A stretch of DNA of 64,000 nucleotides from an uncultured Cyclobacteriaceae bacterium (GCA_943788235.1 CALSPM010000003.1:228501-292500), one strand, 5' to 3'; shown: positions 9,472 through 18,832, numbered from the stretch's first letter. The notes: generated by a model from the letters alone, not told the origin. Numbers and translations are program-made.

Positions 9472-11709
9472 GTGAAAATAAAACTAAGTAATTTGGAGAA
9501 ATCTGGAAGGTTTGGTACTGGTATATTGATTCTGGTGCTGATCTTAGGAATTGCGATTCCTTGCATCTCACAACAGTCGGTAGCCAGACAGTGGAACGAA
9601 GTTCTGCTTGAAGCCATAAGAAATGATTTTGCGCGGCCAACTGTACATGCTAGAAATCTCTTTCATATTTCTGCCGCTATGTATGATGCCTGGGCAGTGT
9701 ACGACGAAACAGCCGAGACATTTTTTCTTGGAAAAACTGTAGGCAGTTACACATATTCTTTTCAGGGAATTGAGGTACCTTCAAATGTGGAAGCCGCCCA
9801 GACAGAAGCAATGAGTTTTGCTGCTTATAGATTGTTGAAACATCGGTTTGAAATATCGCCAGGAGCTGAAGAGTCTCTATCACGATTTGACAGTCTGATG
9901 ATTGCTATAGGACATGATATGTCTATTACTTCAACATCATATCAAGACGGTTCACCGGCAGCACTTGGAAATTATATTGCAGAGCAAATTATTGAATTTG
10001 GATATCAGGATGGATCGAATGAATGGTTTTTCTATGCAAATTTATTTTACGAGTCCCAGAATGATGTGATGATACCCACGCTACCGGGAAGTCAGGAGAT
10101 GAATGATCCCAATCGCTGGCAGCCGCTGGCGTTTGATTTATTTATTGATCAAGCTGGTTTCGAAATTCCAGGAGGATCGCCAGACTTTTTGAGTCCTGAG
10201 TGGGGTTTTGTCATTCCTTTTGCACTTAGTCAATATGACCTTGATGTTAGGGAAAGGGATGGAGAAGAGTATTGGATTTATCATGATCCCGGAGATCCAT
10301 GTTATATTCAATCTGATGGATCTGGAAACTCATCGGATTATCAATGGGGCAATGAACTGGTTGCTATATGGTCATCTCACTTAGATCCCTCGGACGGAGT
10401 TATGATCGATATATCACCCGCTTCCATCGGAAACATAGCAATTCAAGATTATCCAACAACTTTGGAAGGACTTCGGGAATTTTATAATCTACATGAAGGG
10501 GGTGATCCAAGTAGAGGACATGAGATTAATCCGATTACTCAACTGTCATATCCATCTCAGGTAGTACCCAGAGGAGATTATGCTAGGGTATTAGCTGAAT
10601 TTTGGGCTGATGGACCAGATTCTGAAACACCGCCAGGTCATTGGTATACTATTTTGAACTATGTGAATGATCACGAACTATTCGAAAAAAGATTTAAAGG
10701 TCAAGGTGAGATATTAGGCGATCTAGAGTGGGATGTGAAAGCGTATTTTACATTGGGAGGAGCACTTCATGACGCGGCCATAACAGCCTGGAGCATAAAA
10801 GGGTGGTACGATTACCCCAGACCCATTTCATCAATTAGATACATGGCTGATCAGGGACAATCTTCAGATTCGGAACTACCCAATTATGCGGCAAATGGAA
10901 TCCCATTGCATGATGGTTTGGTTGAGTTGGTCTTGGAGGAAGACCCATTGTCCGGTGATAATGATGAAAATATAGGTAAGATCAAATTAATGGCTTGGAA
11001 AGGGCCTGAGTTTATATCAGATCCCGCTGGCGATGCGGCAGGTGTTGACTGGATTCTGGCTGAGAACTGGTGGCCATATCAGCGACCAACTTTTGTCAAC
11101 CCCCCTTTTGCAGGATATATATCCGGTCACTCCACATTTTCAAGAGCCGCGGCAGAAGTAATCACATTGCTGACAGGAGACGAGTTTTTTCCCGGAGGAG
11201 TTGGCGAATTTGTAGCCCCTAAAAATGAATTTTTGGTATTTGAGGAAGGCCCAAGCGTTGACATTATTTTACAGTGGGCAACCTATCGAGACGCGGCTGA
11301 CCAAACCAGTCTTTCCAGAATATGGGGAGGAATACATCCGCCGGTGGATGATATTCCGGGTCGCTTGATTGGAGAAAAAATTGGTATTGCTGCCTTTGAC
11401 CTTGCCAACAATTATTTCGATGGTAGTATTATCACCAGTGTGACTGATCCCTTTGAAGCTGAGATTTTCGTTTTTCCAAATCCGAGTTTAGGGCAAATAC
11501 TTACCATAAGAACAGATCAAAATTTCCAGATGGATAATTTAACAATGACTCTAATAGATTTGAATGGTAGTAGAATATGGATGAAGGAATCTAAAGATTT
11601 TGTAAAAGAAGTCAAGGTGGATTTGGGTGCAACCTTAAACGGAGTGTATTTATTGAGAGTTGAAAGTGGGGACATAAATAAAACGTTTCGTGTAGTTGTC
11701 CGGAATTAA
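9472..11709 (+). CDS. Vanadium-dependent haloperoxidase-type PAP2 protein with T9SS sorting signal
   Basis: 745 residues starting at a GTG. The GTG start is chosen because it precedes a good signal peptide (hydrophobic run GILILVLILGIAI, then SQQ). The PAP2/haloperoxidase core carries the vanadate-site pattern: DYPRPISSIRY around residue 445, SGH at 551-553, and R616 with H622 in SRIWGGIHPPVDD. The six-residue R-to-H spacing matches known vanadium haloperoxidases (Arg490/His496 in the fungal chloroperoxidase). From about residue 668 a type A T9SS C-terminal domain runs from FPNPSLGQ to GVYLLRVE and VVVRN. The product should be secreted, oxidising halides with hydrogen peroxide, or acting as a phosphatase if the metal site differs. 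Bromide against chloride specificity cannot be told. Confidence 0.88.
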   Translation: MKIKLSNLEKSGRFGTGILILVLILGIAIPCISQQSVARQWNEVLLEAIRNDFARPTVHARNLFHISAAMYDAWAVYDETAETFFLGKTVGSYTYSFQGIEVPSNVEAAQTEAMSFAAYRLLKHRFEISPGAEESLSRFDSLMIAIGHDMSITSTSYQDGSPAALGNYIAEQIIEFGYQDGSNEWFFYANLFYESQNDVMIPTLPGSQEMNDPNRWQPLAFDLFIDQAGFEIPGGSPDFLSPEWGFVIPFALSQYDLDVRERDGEEYWIYHDPGDPCYIQSDGSGNSSDYQWGNELVAIWSSHLDPSDGVMIDISPASIGNIAIQDYPTTLEGLREFYNLHEGGDPSRGHEINPITQLSYPSQVVPRGDYARVLAEFWADGPDSETPPGHWYTILNYVNDHELFEKRFKGQGEILGDLEWDVKAYFTLGGALHDAAITAWSIKGWYDYPRPISSIRYMADQGQSSDSELPNYAANGIPLHDGLVELVLEEDPLSGDNDENIGKIKLMAWKGPEFISDPAGDAAGVDWILAENWWPYQRPTFVNPPFAGYISGHSTFSRAAAEVITLLTGDEFFPGGVGEFVAPKNEFLVFEEGPSVDIILQWATYRDAADQTSLSRIWGGIHPPVDDIPGRLIGEKIGIAAFDLANNYFDGSIITSVTDPFEAEIFVFPNPSLGQILTIRTDQNFQMDNLTMTLIDLNGSRIWMKESKDFVKEVKVDLGATLNGVYLLRVESGDINKTFRVVVRN

Positions 11710-11825
11710 GGGTTTAGCTCAAAACTTGAGAGCTTGAATTTGATTTTCATTATAATGTAATGAGAAAATTAATCATTTTAATCTGCTTAATGGCTTACGA
11801 TAAGTCTCTTGAATAAGAGATTTAA

Positions 11826-12029
11826 TCACCCCCTCATCTTCTTCGCAATCTCCTCAATATCTGCCCATGTATAATGCTTATTATTATCTTAGGAGAAAAA
11901 CCTGTGATCTTTGGTAATTCTGTGGCACTGTGACCTAATGTGCTGATAGCATAGGGATAAATTTTTTTCCTAGTGATTGATGGATAAATTTCACACAATG
12001 GAGCTTTAGTCTTCTTCTAGTTCTTTCAT
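11826..12029 (-). pseudogene. Frameshifted gene remnant, family not recognised
   Basis: Reading the minus strand from an ATG at 12029 gives MKELEED, then a shift of frame. A second block (APLCEIYPSITRKKIYPYA, then LGHSATELPKITGF) and another shift follow. The last block is HYTWADIEEIAKKMRG with a TGA at 11826-11828. The three blocks are continuous in position but lie in different frames, as expected for a decayed coding sequence. I do not recognise the family. Confidence 0.4.
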
Positions 12030-12460
12030 AGCGAGTTCTTTTATTAATAAACATATTATTATATTTAGATTCTCAGATACAAGTATCGTTTTAATAGAAA
12101 ATACTCTATATTTAATCTAAAAAATAAAACAGTTATCTTTTTATTACACCAATTTTAATCAAAAAAACTATCCTAAGATAGTTAATTAAGCTACTTCATA
12201 GTTTAGAAAAGTTTTAAACTAATCCAATGATAATCTCTCATAAATTCTTTACAAATCCTATTTTCATGCTCTAGTTTGCGAATTTTGCCTATATCTGAGG
12301 ATTGGAAATCAAGTTTCATTTCTTCCCCTCCAGTCATAATCCATCAAGTATTAATATTCATTTATATAATCATATCATTTTAATCCTAAATATATAAGGG
12401 TTGGATGCATGAAGACCAACAGGTTTTCAATTAATTTTACAATACGTAAAATCTAAATTA
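12030..12460. other. AT-rich gap with a doubtful 44-residue minus-strand ORF (12203-12337)
   Basis: Very A/T-rich sequence between the remnant and the SDR gene. A short minus-strand ORF, 12337-12203, reads MTGGEEMKLDFQ, then a charged helix (IRKLEHENRICKEF), and ends at KLF. The Leu/Glu-rich helix resembles the zipper of small transposase OrfA proteins, but 44 residues is too little to call. No inverted terminal repeats were found. Confidence 0.25.
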
Positions 12461-13165
12461 TTGAAAAAACAAAAAGTAGCCATTGTTACAGCAGCCAGTA
12501 AAGGAATTGGTGCTGCTTGTGCGACTCAACTTGCATCTGAGGGATACAAGCTTGTTTTGATGTCTCGGTCAGATAGTTTGTTTCCTTTTTGCGATCAACT
12601 CAATGCTAGGCCCTTACAGGGATCCATTGAGGATGAGAATGATATTGCAAGATTGGTTGATTTTACCTACGAGAAGTATGGACGGATTGATGCGGTGGTA
12701 TGTAATACGGGTCATGCGAGTAAAGGGTCTTTATTGGCGCTTACAGATTCAGACTGGAAAAAAGGGATGAATTTATTATTGATGAATGTAATCAGACTTG
12801 CCAAATCCATTGGTCCCATTATGGCGAAGCAAAAAGGAGGCGCTTTTGTCAATATATCCACATTTGGGGCCAAAGAGCCTTCGTTATCCTTTCCTATTTC
12901 ATCTGTTATAAGAGCAGCAGTATCTAGTTATTGTAAATTATTTGCTTCTGAATTGGGTCATGCCAATGTTAGAATGAACAATATTTTGCCCGGATTTATT
13001 AATTCATATCCGGCAGATGAACAAACCATTAATCAAATTCCCATGCTGCGGCAAGGTAATCCTAAAGAGGTAGCCGAATTGGCTTCTTTTTTGGTGTCAG
13101 ATAAGGCGGCTTATATCACAGGACAAGATTTTGTGATTGATGGTGGGTTGACAAAATCAATTTAA
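12461..13165 (+). CDS. SDR-family oxidoreductase with non-canonical active site
   Basis: 234 residues from a TTG start; no upstream ATG exists in frame. The Rossmann NAD(P) motif is TAASKGIG at residues 9-16, and the NAG-like motif appears as CNTGHASKG. The C-terminal YITGQDFVIDGG is standard for FabG-like enzymes. The usual catalytic Y-x-x-x-K is absent: where YSASKAAV is expected the sequence reads SSVIRAAV, so both Tyr and Lys are replaced. A related subgroup reading LSNxxRxAV exists, and the gene at 15023 belongs there too. The gene opens a tightly spaced plus-strand run with the M42 peptidase, ttcA and the second SDR. Substrate unknown. Confidence 0.8.
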   Translation: MKKQKVAIVTAASKGIGAACATQLASEGYKLVLMSRSDSLFPFCDQLNARPLQGSIEDENDIARLVDFTYEKYGRIDAVVCNTGHASKGSLLALTDSDWKKGMNLLLMNVIRLAKSIGPIMAKQKGGAFVNISTFGAKEPSLSFPISSVIRAAVSSYCKLFASELGHANVRMNNILPGFINSYPADEQTINQIPMLRQGNPKEVAELASFLVSDKAAYITGQDFVIDGGLTKSI

Positions 13166-13180
13166 AAAAAGAATAATATT

Positions 13181-14251
13181 ATGGATCAAAAAAGCAAAGT
13201 TTTCTTATCTAACTATCTCAATAATCCATCACCGACAGGTTTTGAAGAAGGGGGGCAAAGAATATGGCTTGATTATATGAGGCCCTACATAGATGATTAC
13301 ATTTCTGATACCTATGGAACGGTAGTAGGTGTGATAAATCCAGAGGCACCTTACAAAGTAGTCATTGAGGCCCATGCCGATGAAATTTCCTGGTTTGTAA
13401 ATTATATAGACGATAAAGGATACATATACGTTATTCGTAATGGAGGATCTGATCACCAGATTGCGCCCTCTATGCGGGTAAATCTGCATACACGTAAAAA
13501 GGGAATAGTGAAAGGAATATTCGGTTGGCCTGCTATTCATGTGCGCAAGGAAAAAGAAGATGCACCGACCTTAAAAAACATTTTTGTGGACGTGGGAGCC
13601 AGTAATAAGGCTGAGGTAGAGGAAATGGGAATTCATCCTGGGACCGTAATTACCTTCACTGATGAGCTGATGGAACTCGGAGAAAAATATTATACGGGTA
13701 GGGCCTTAGATAACAGAATAGGCGGTTTTATGATAGCAGAGGTCTTTAGAAGAATTAAAGAACAGGACATCAAACTTCCTTTTGGTTTGTATGCCGTTAA
13801 CGCCGTTCAAGAGGAGATTGGATTGCGTGGAGCAGAAATGATTTCGAGACGAATTAAGCCCGATGTAGCTATAATAACCGATGTAACTCATGATACGAAT
13901 GCACCTATGTATGACAAAAAAAACAGTGGTGACATTGCGATAGGCAAGGGCCCCACTTTGTCTTATGCACCAGCCGTCCAGCAAAATTTGAGAGATTTGA
14001 TTGTCGAGGTAGCTGAAAAAAATGAGATCCCTTTTCAAAGATTGGCTTCCTCGAGGTTTACAGGCACAGATACGGATGCCTTTGCTTACTCTGGGGCAGG
14101 CGTAGCTTCAGCATTGATTTCATTGCCGCTCAAATATATGCATACTACTGTCGAGACAGTAGCAAAATCAGATGTTGAACATGTTATTAATTTAATTTTT
14201 GAAACCATCAAAGTCATTGAATCAGACCAAGATTTCAGATACATAAAATAG
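13181..14251 (+). CDS. M42 family metallopeptidase (glutamyl aminopeptidase / endoglucanase-like)
   Basis: 356 residues, typical for M42 tetrahedral aminopeptidases of the cytosol. The di-metal ligands are visible in order: His in AHADEISWF, Asp in ALDNRIGGF, the catalytic and ligand Glu pair in VQEEIGLRG, Asp in ITDVTHDT, and His in KYMHTTVE. The N-terminal NNPSPTGFEEGGQ is also characteristic. These enzymes trim N-terminal residues from peptides, usually with Zn or Co. It starts 15 bases after the SDR gene and is followed 8 bases later by ttcA, so it is probably part of one transcript. The exact residue preference is not predictable. Confidence 0.93.
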   Translation: MDQKSKVFLSNYLNNPSPTGFEEGGQRIWLDYMRPYIDDYISDTYGTVVGVINPEAPYKVVIEAHADEISWFVNYIDDKGYIYVIRNGGSDHQIAPSMRVNLHTRKKGIVKGIFGWPAIHVRKEKEDAPTLKNIFVDVGASNKAEVEEMGIHPGTVITFTDELMELGEKYYTGRALDNRIGGFMIAEVFRRIKEQDIKLPFGLYAVNAVQEEIGLRGAEMISRRIKPDVAIITDVTHDTNAPMYDKKNSGDIAIGKGPTLSYAPAVQQNLRDLIVEVAEKNEIPFQRLASSRFTGTDTDAFAYSGAGVASALISLPLKYMHTTVETVAKSDVEHVINLIFETIKVIESDQDFRYIK

Positions 14252-14259
14252 GAAACAAG

Positions 14260-15015
14260 TTGTCATATCAAAAAATCAATCGTGCTATAGGTCAATCGGT
14301 TAATGATTTCGAGATGATTGCTGCTGGGGATAAGATATTAGTTGCTATCAGTGGGGGGAAAGACAGCTTGTGCATGTTATATTTTTTAAAAGAATTTCAA
14401 AAAAAAGCGCCCATATATTTTGAGATTTTGGCGGTAAATGTAGATCAAAAACAGCCTGGATTTCCTAAAGAGATATTACCAAAGCTTTTTAAAGAATGGA
14501 ACGTACCCTATGAGATCGTTGAGCAAGACACTTACCGTGTAGTAGCTGAAAAAACACTACCCGGGAAGAGTTATTGTTCACTTTGCAGTCGATTAAGGAG
14601 AGGTATTTTGTATGATTCAGCTAGAAATTTTGGCTGTAATAAAATAGCCTTAGGCCACCATCGAGAGGATGTTTTGGAAACTTTTATGATGAATCTGTTT
14701 TTTTCTGGTCAATTAGGCTCTATGCCAGCGCATTACCAGATCCAAGTAGAAGATTTGGAGGTAATCAGGCCTTTGTTTTCGGTTCATGAAGATTGGATAG
14801 CAGATTTTGTCAGAGCTCAGGGATGGCCCATCATATCTTGTAATCTTTGTGGATCGCAGGAGCATCTAAAACGCCGAGAGATGAAGGAGTTATTGAATCA
14901 GCTGCAGCAGCAGTATCCTAAACTAAAGGAGACGGCATTTCGATCCCTGCACAATCTCAAGCCAAAATTTCTTTTCGATCAAAAGTCATGGGAGACAGAA
15001 ATCCCCAAAATCTAA
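14260..15015 (+). CDS. ttcA: tRNA 2-thiocytidine(32) synthetase
   Basis: 251 residues from a TTG start. The PP-loop SGGKDS is at 31-36 and adenylates C32 of tRNA. Two CxxC pairs, C106/C109 (CSLC) and C194/C197 (CNLC), are the TtcA pattern that holds the Fe-S cluster. GHHREDVLETFMMNLFFSG is the conserved block after the loop, and R112 to G115 (RLRRG) matches TtcA. The enzyme makes s2C32 in a subset of tRNAs, using sulfide delivered through the cluster. Spacing to the genes on both sides is 7-8 bases, suggesting co-transcription. Confidence 0.93.
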   Translation: MSYQKINRAIGQSVNDFEMIAAGDKILVAISGGKDSLCMLYFLKEFQKKAPIYFEILAVNVDQKQPGFPKEILPKLFKEWNVPYEIVEQDTYRVVAEKTLPGKSYCSLCSRLRRGILYDSARNFGCNKIALGHHREDVLETFMMNLFFSGQLGSMPAHYQIQVEDLEVIRPLFSVHEDWIADFVRAQGWPIISCNLCGSQEHLKRREMKELLNQLQQQYPKLKETAFRSLHNLKPKFLFDQKSWETEIPKI

Positions 15016-15022
15016 TCGCACT

Positions 15023-15787
15023 ATGGACTTATTAATAAAGAATAAAGTAGCCTTTATTGCTGCATCAAGTCAAGGGCTGGGTTATGCAGTTGCCAAGGAA
15101 CTGTTACAGGAAGGATGCCATGTCATTATTTCAGGTAGAGATGCTAAAAATTTGGAATACGCAACACAAACCTTGGCTGATTTTGGAAAAGGCAAGATAT
15201 TAGCTTTGCCGGGAGACGTGTCCAATGAAGCAGATCGTAATCGGATGATCAAAGCGTCTTTGGATGAATTTAATACCGTAGATATTTTGATCACCAATTC
15301 GGGAGGGCCGCCTTCAGGAAATTTCGATCAATTTTCCTTAGATGATTGGGAAGCAGCGTATCATTTGCTTTTGGCCAGTAATGTAGCCTTAATCAAGGGA
15401 TTTTTGCCCCAAATGAAAGCGCAAAAATGGGGAAGAATTGTGGCCATTACCTCGCAGGCAGTTAAGCAACCCGTTGATGGATTGATTCTTTCAAACAGTG
15501 TGCGATCGGCGGTTTCTGGATTGATTAAAAGCCTTTCCAATGAGCTCGGTGCATATCACATTACGGTCAATAATCTCATGCCTGGATCTACTGAAACGGG
15601 GAGGTTACAGAACTTACTGAAGGTCAACCCTTCCTTCAAGGACAATATCAAAAACATCCCCTTGGGACGCTTTGGTCAGCCCCATGAATTTGCGGCAGCT
15701 GTCGCTTTTTTTGTCAGTGAACGGGCGAGCTACATTACTGGAACTTCGTTGGCAGTGGATGGGGGCAGCATAAAAAATATTTTATAA
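15023..15787 (+). CDS. SDR-family oxidoreductase (FabG-like subgroup lacking YxxxK)
   Basis: 254 residues. The cofactor loop AASSQGLGYAVA is at about 12-23, the NSGGPPSGN block replaces NNAG, and the C-terminus has YITGTSLAVDGGS. After the catalytic Ser (ITSQAVKQPVDG) the expected Tyr-x-x-x-Lys is replaced by LSNSVRSAV. This places it in an abundant but poorly characterised SDR subgroup, often labelled 3-oxoacyl-ACP reductase. Whether it reduces anything by the standard mechanism is unclear. It is the last gene of the four-gene plus-strand run and is a distant paralogue of the first one. Confidence 0.86.
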   Translation: MDLLIKNKVAFIAASSQGLGYAVAKELLQEGCHVIISGRDAKNLEYATQTLADFGKGKILALPGDVSNEADRNRMIKASLDEFNTVDILITNSGGPPSGNFDQFSLDDWEAAYHLLLASNVALIKGFLPQMKAQKWGRIVAITSQAVKQPVDGLILSNSVRSAVSGLIKSLSNELGAYHITVNNLMPGSTETGRLQNLLKVNPSFKDNIKNIPLGRFGQPHEFAAAVAFFVSERASYITGTSLAVDGGSIKNIL

Positions 15788-15871
15788 GTATTATGAAGAG
15801 CGGCCAACGTCCAAAGCGGGCGGTAAGAATAAAACAATGAGATAGGATATAAATCTTACATCACAAAAGTA

Positions 15872-16390
15872 TTACATTTGAATTTGTAGTTTCTTGACAT
15901 TAGGGATACCCTCTGGACTCATCTCCACAAAATAGAGCCAGTCATATTCTGTCTCCTCCAAATCAGAATATTCAGTACCAGCTAAAGCATTGGTCAATTG
16001 AGGAGTCGTATTGGAATGTCCAATAATGACTACTGTTTCACCCTGATGTGTTTTTAAAATTTCCTGAGCAAATGAGACCAGTTTATTAGGATCGTATTGA
16101 AGTATTTCCAGCTGTTTTGCTGTGGCCAATGGCCTTGCTGTATCTATAGCCCTTCGGTAGGGACTGGCATAAACGGCATCAATGTCTACAGCTTCAAATA
16201 TATGTACTAGTTCATTGGCTCGTTGCCAACCCTTCGTAGATAGCTGCGGATCATTGCTAGAAGCAATCATTTTTTCAGCATGTCTAATGAGTATCAAAGA
16301 AGTTAATTTTTCATTCGTAGGTTGGCAGGAATTAAAAATAGAGAGAAACCCTGAGAAGAGTAATAGTTTAAGAAAGTATTTTAAACTCAT
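15872..16390 (-). CDS. Histidine phosphatase family lipoprotein
   Basis: 172 residues with a lipoprotein signal ending FNSC (Cys22). The catalytic phosphohistidine motif is LIRHAEK, the second Arg lies in SPYRRAIDTA, and the second His is in VIIGHSNTTPQL, so the RHxxxR...H core of the phosphoglycerate-mutase-like superfamily is complete. The short SixA-like length and lipidation point to a periplasmic phosphatase of unknown substrate. It lies 12 bases after aroA on the same strand, probably in one transcript, though a functional link to the shikimate pathway is not evident. Confidence 0.88.
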   Translation of the reverse strand: MSLKYFLKLLLFSGFLSIFNSCQPTNEKLTSLILIRHAEKMIASSNDPQLSTKGWQRANELVHIFEAVDIDAVYASPYRRAIDTARPLATAKQLEILQYDPNKLVSFAQEILKTHQGETVVIIGHSNTTPQLTNALAGTEYSDLEETEYDWLYFVEMSPEGIPNVKKLQIQM

Positions 16391-16402
16391 AATTAGATGT
16401 TT

Positions 16403-17626
16403 TTAACACTCATTAAAGTTAATCCCTACAGATTTTAAATGTGCCCAATAACCAGGATAAGATTTTTTCACTACCTCTATGTCCTGAATGCTAATCGCTC
16501 TAATCATGCATATGGGAGCAAAGGCCATGGCCATTCTGTGATCCTCATAAGTTTCTATAATTTCGATATGCTTCGGAACAGTACCCGGCGTTAACCTCCA
16601 GATTCTATTTTCTTCATTCAAAAGGCACCCAATTTTAAGTAATTCCTTTTTCATGGCCATCACACGATCGGTTTCCTTTATTTTGAGACTTTCGAGACCG
16701 ATCATGGTTAATTTAATTCCCTTGATGGCCGCCACCACCATGGCCGTTTGAGCTAAATCAGGACAGTTTTTAAAATCAATGTTTTGATTTATTTCAGTAA
16801 CTGGGATGGAAATTAGTTGAACCCTATCGGATTTAAATTCAGTTTTGACGCCCATCTTGGACATGATATTGACGATATTTTGATCTCCTTGAAAGCTATG
16901 AGAGCGAAGCCCTCGAAGCGTAATACTGCTTTCTTGATTTAAGGCAACCATACTGTACCAGTAGCTGGCGCCCGACCAATCACTTTCAATAGTATAAGAT
17001 TGTGCTTTATATTGCTGCGGTTTTATATGTATCGTCTGATCTTTCCAGATACTATTTATACCAAAATGATGCATAAGCGCCAAGGTCATCTCTATATAGG
17101 GGCGCGAAAAAATCTCACCAGTCAGTTCAATTGAAATGCCATCAGCCAGCGTGGGACCGATCATTAGTAGCGCACTGATATATTGACTGCTGATATTGCC
17201 TGGGATACTTATTTTCTGAGCTTGAGGCTCATTTTTTTGGGCACTAATACGTAACGGAGGAAATCCCTCTTGTACCAGATAATCAATTTTTGCACCCAGT
17301 ATGCGCAAGGCATCTACAAGGGGTTTGATAGGCCGTTCTTTCATACGATCAGATCCAGTAATAATCTCTCCTGAGCCCGAGATGGCAAGGTAAGCCGTAC
17401 AGAATCGCATCGTAGTGCCGGCATCCATGACATCCCAGACAGGTTGTTTTTTGGAGAGTAGGCGTTGCATGGTTTGGGTATCACGAGCATCTGATAAATT
17501 TTTCAATTGCAATTGGTTACCAGAAAGAGCATTCATAATCAATGCGCGGTTGCTTTCACTCTTTGAGGATGATAAGGTGATATCACCGTTCAATGGCTGA
17601 TGATATCTATCAAGTTGATAATTCAT
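16403..17626 (-). CDS. aroA: 3-phosphoshikimate 1-carboxyvinyltransferase (EPSP synthase)
   Basis: 407 residues. It transfers the enolpyruvyl group of PEP to shikimate 3-phosphate. Family motifs run in order: SKSESNRAL near the N-terminus, DAGTTMRF (usual NAGT), GSDRMKERPI, SSQYISALLM for substrate binding, DWSGASYWY, KETDRVMAM and YEDHRMAMAFA. It is slightly shorter than the E. coli enzyme, as is usual in Bacteroidota. It lies 52 bases after aroB on the same strand, so two steps of aromatic amino acid synthesis are encoded together. Confidence 0.95.
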   Translation of the reverse strand: MNYQLDRYHQPLNGDITLSSSKSESNRALIMNALSGNQLQLKNLSDARDTQTMQRLLSKKQPVWDVMDAGTTMRFCTAYLAISGSGEIITGSDRMKERPIKPLVDALRILGAKIDYLVQEGFPPLRISAQKNEPQAQKISIPGNISSQYISALLMIGPTLADGISIELTGEIFSRPYIEMTLALMHHFGINSIWKDQTIHIKPQQYKAQSYTIESDWSGASYWYSMVALNQESSITLRGLRSHSFQGDQNIVNIMSKMGVKTEFKSDRVQLISIPVTEINQNIDFKNCPDLAQTAMVVAAIKGIKLTMIGLESLKIKETDRVMAMKKELLKIGCLLNEENRIWRLTPGTVPKHIEIIETYEDHRMAMAFAPICMIRAISIQDIEVVKKSYPGYWAHLKSVGINFNEC

Positions 17627-17678
17627 GATTTATTAGGGTCTTAAATAAATGAAAAGTGTAATATGGAGGAACGGCAAT

Positions 17679-18731
17679 TTATGGATTACTTCCTGAATCT
17701 AAATAAAAATTAATGGCGTCTGCAATTTGTGCATTACTTACCTCGATATCAAACAAACAACTTCCGGGTCCATTGATCAGCGAAAACATAACGGTGGATC
17801 CTTGATTTTTTTTGTCTTGTCTCAACAAGGATTTGATTTTATCAAAAGGGGGGAATATCATTACACGATCAAAAACTTGATCAATATAACTTACTATTTG
17901 CTTAAAATATTCTTTTTCTATTAAACCCAAGTCGAGAGCTAATTTAGCCTCCATGATCATACCGGCTGCTATGGCTTCTCCATGTAATAGGTCTTTTTCG
18001 GTACCTAAATACCAGGATTCAATGCTGTGTCCAAGCGTGTGTCCAAAGTTTAAAATTTTTCTTAACCCTGACTCGTAGGGATCTTTTTTGACAACATCGG
18101 CTTTGACCAGCACGGATTTTTCGATGAAATATTGCCACTCTTTAATTCCCGAAATGAGGGTCATTTGGATATCTTGCCAGTAAGCGGTATCGCAGATAAG
18201 GCCATGTTTGATGATTTCTGCGAAGCCCGATTTGAGCTGTCGATAGGGGAGGGTACTCAAAAAATTATCACAGATGATGATGGCATCAGGATCTTTAAAT
18301 ACACCAATGTGATTTTTGAATTCATTGAAGTCTACACCTAACTTTCCACCAATGCTGGCATCAACTTGAGAGAGCAAAGTAGTGGGTATATTGATAAAGG
18401 GTATACCTCTTTTGAAGGTTGCGGCAACAAAACCACCCATATCTCCAATGACACCACCTCCTAGATTGACTAATAATGATTTTCTAGTAAATTTAAAATC
18501 GGTCAACTTTTGCCAGATGATTTTACAGGTTTCAATATTCTTATTTTTTTCCCCGCTGGCGATTTGAATCAGAGCGGTTCCTTTGAATGAGGTTAATTTA
18601 GGTAAGCAGTGGACTAAAGTATTTTCGTCGACTAAAATGGCGATTTTATCCGGGTTAAACAATGTCAGACAACTTTGAAGTTGCTGGTTCACGTTTTGAG
18701 TGAAATGTATGTTAGGGGGTACCTTTTTCAT
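17679..18731 (-). CDS. aroB: 3-dehydroquinate synthase
   Basis: 350 residues. It converts DAHP to 3-dehydroquinate using NAD and a divalent metal. The NAD loop appears as NLGGGVIGDMGGF, followed by IPTTLLSQVDASIGGKLGVD, the metal ligands in FGHTLGHSIES and LLHGEAIAAGM, and a C-terminal DKKNQG block. All catalytic motifs are present. It is first in the minus-strand aroB-aroA-phosphatase run and diverges from the proline dehydrogenase gene across 101 bases. A TAATTTTG box on the minus strand (18743-18736) lies only a few bases before the ATG, so any transcript from it would be nearly leaderless. Confidence 0.96.
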   Translation of the reverse strand: MKKVPPNIHFTQNVNQQLQSCLTLFNPDKIAILVDENTLVHCLPKLTSFKGTALIQIASGEKNKNIETCKIIWQKLTDFKFTRKSLLVNLGGGVIGDMGGFVAATFKRGIPFINIPTTLLSQVDASIGGKLGVDFNEFKNHIGVFKDPDAIIICDNFLSTLPYRQLKSGFAEIIKHGLICDTAYWQDIQMTLISGIKEWQYFIEKSVLVKADVVKKDPYESGLRKILNFGHTLGHSIESWYLGTEKDLLHGEAIAAGMIMEAKLALDLGLIEKEYFKQIVSYIDQVFDRVMIFPPFDKIKSLLRQDKKNQGSTVMFSLINGPGSCLFDIEVSNAQIADAINFYLDSGSNP

Positions 18732-18797
18732 ACTACAAAATTACATGTCTTTTTAATACTTTGATTAACTCGAGTGATGAATCCTTGAGTCGTTTAT

Positions 18798-18805
18798 TAT
18801 CTTTG
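18798..18805 (+). promoter_or_regulatory. Candidate -7 box upstream of proline dehydrogenase gene
   Basis: TATCTTTG matches the Bacteroidota -7 consensus TAnnTTTG and lies 27 bases before the ATG at 18833. No good TTTG -33 element is found 19 bases upstream, so support is partial. Confidence 0.35.
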
Positions 18806-18832
18806 TGGCTAATGCGTTAATGAGATGTTGAT

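Noticed and set aside
11710..11735. Weak inverted repeat after the haloperoxidase
   Set aside because: Stem of only about five base pairs and no T-run.
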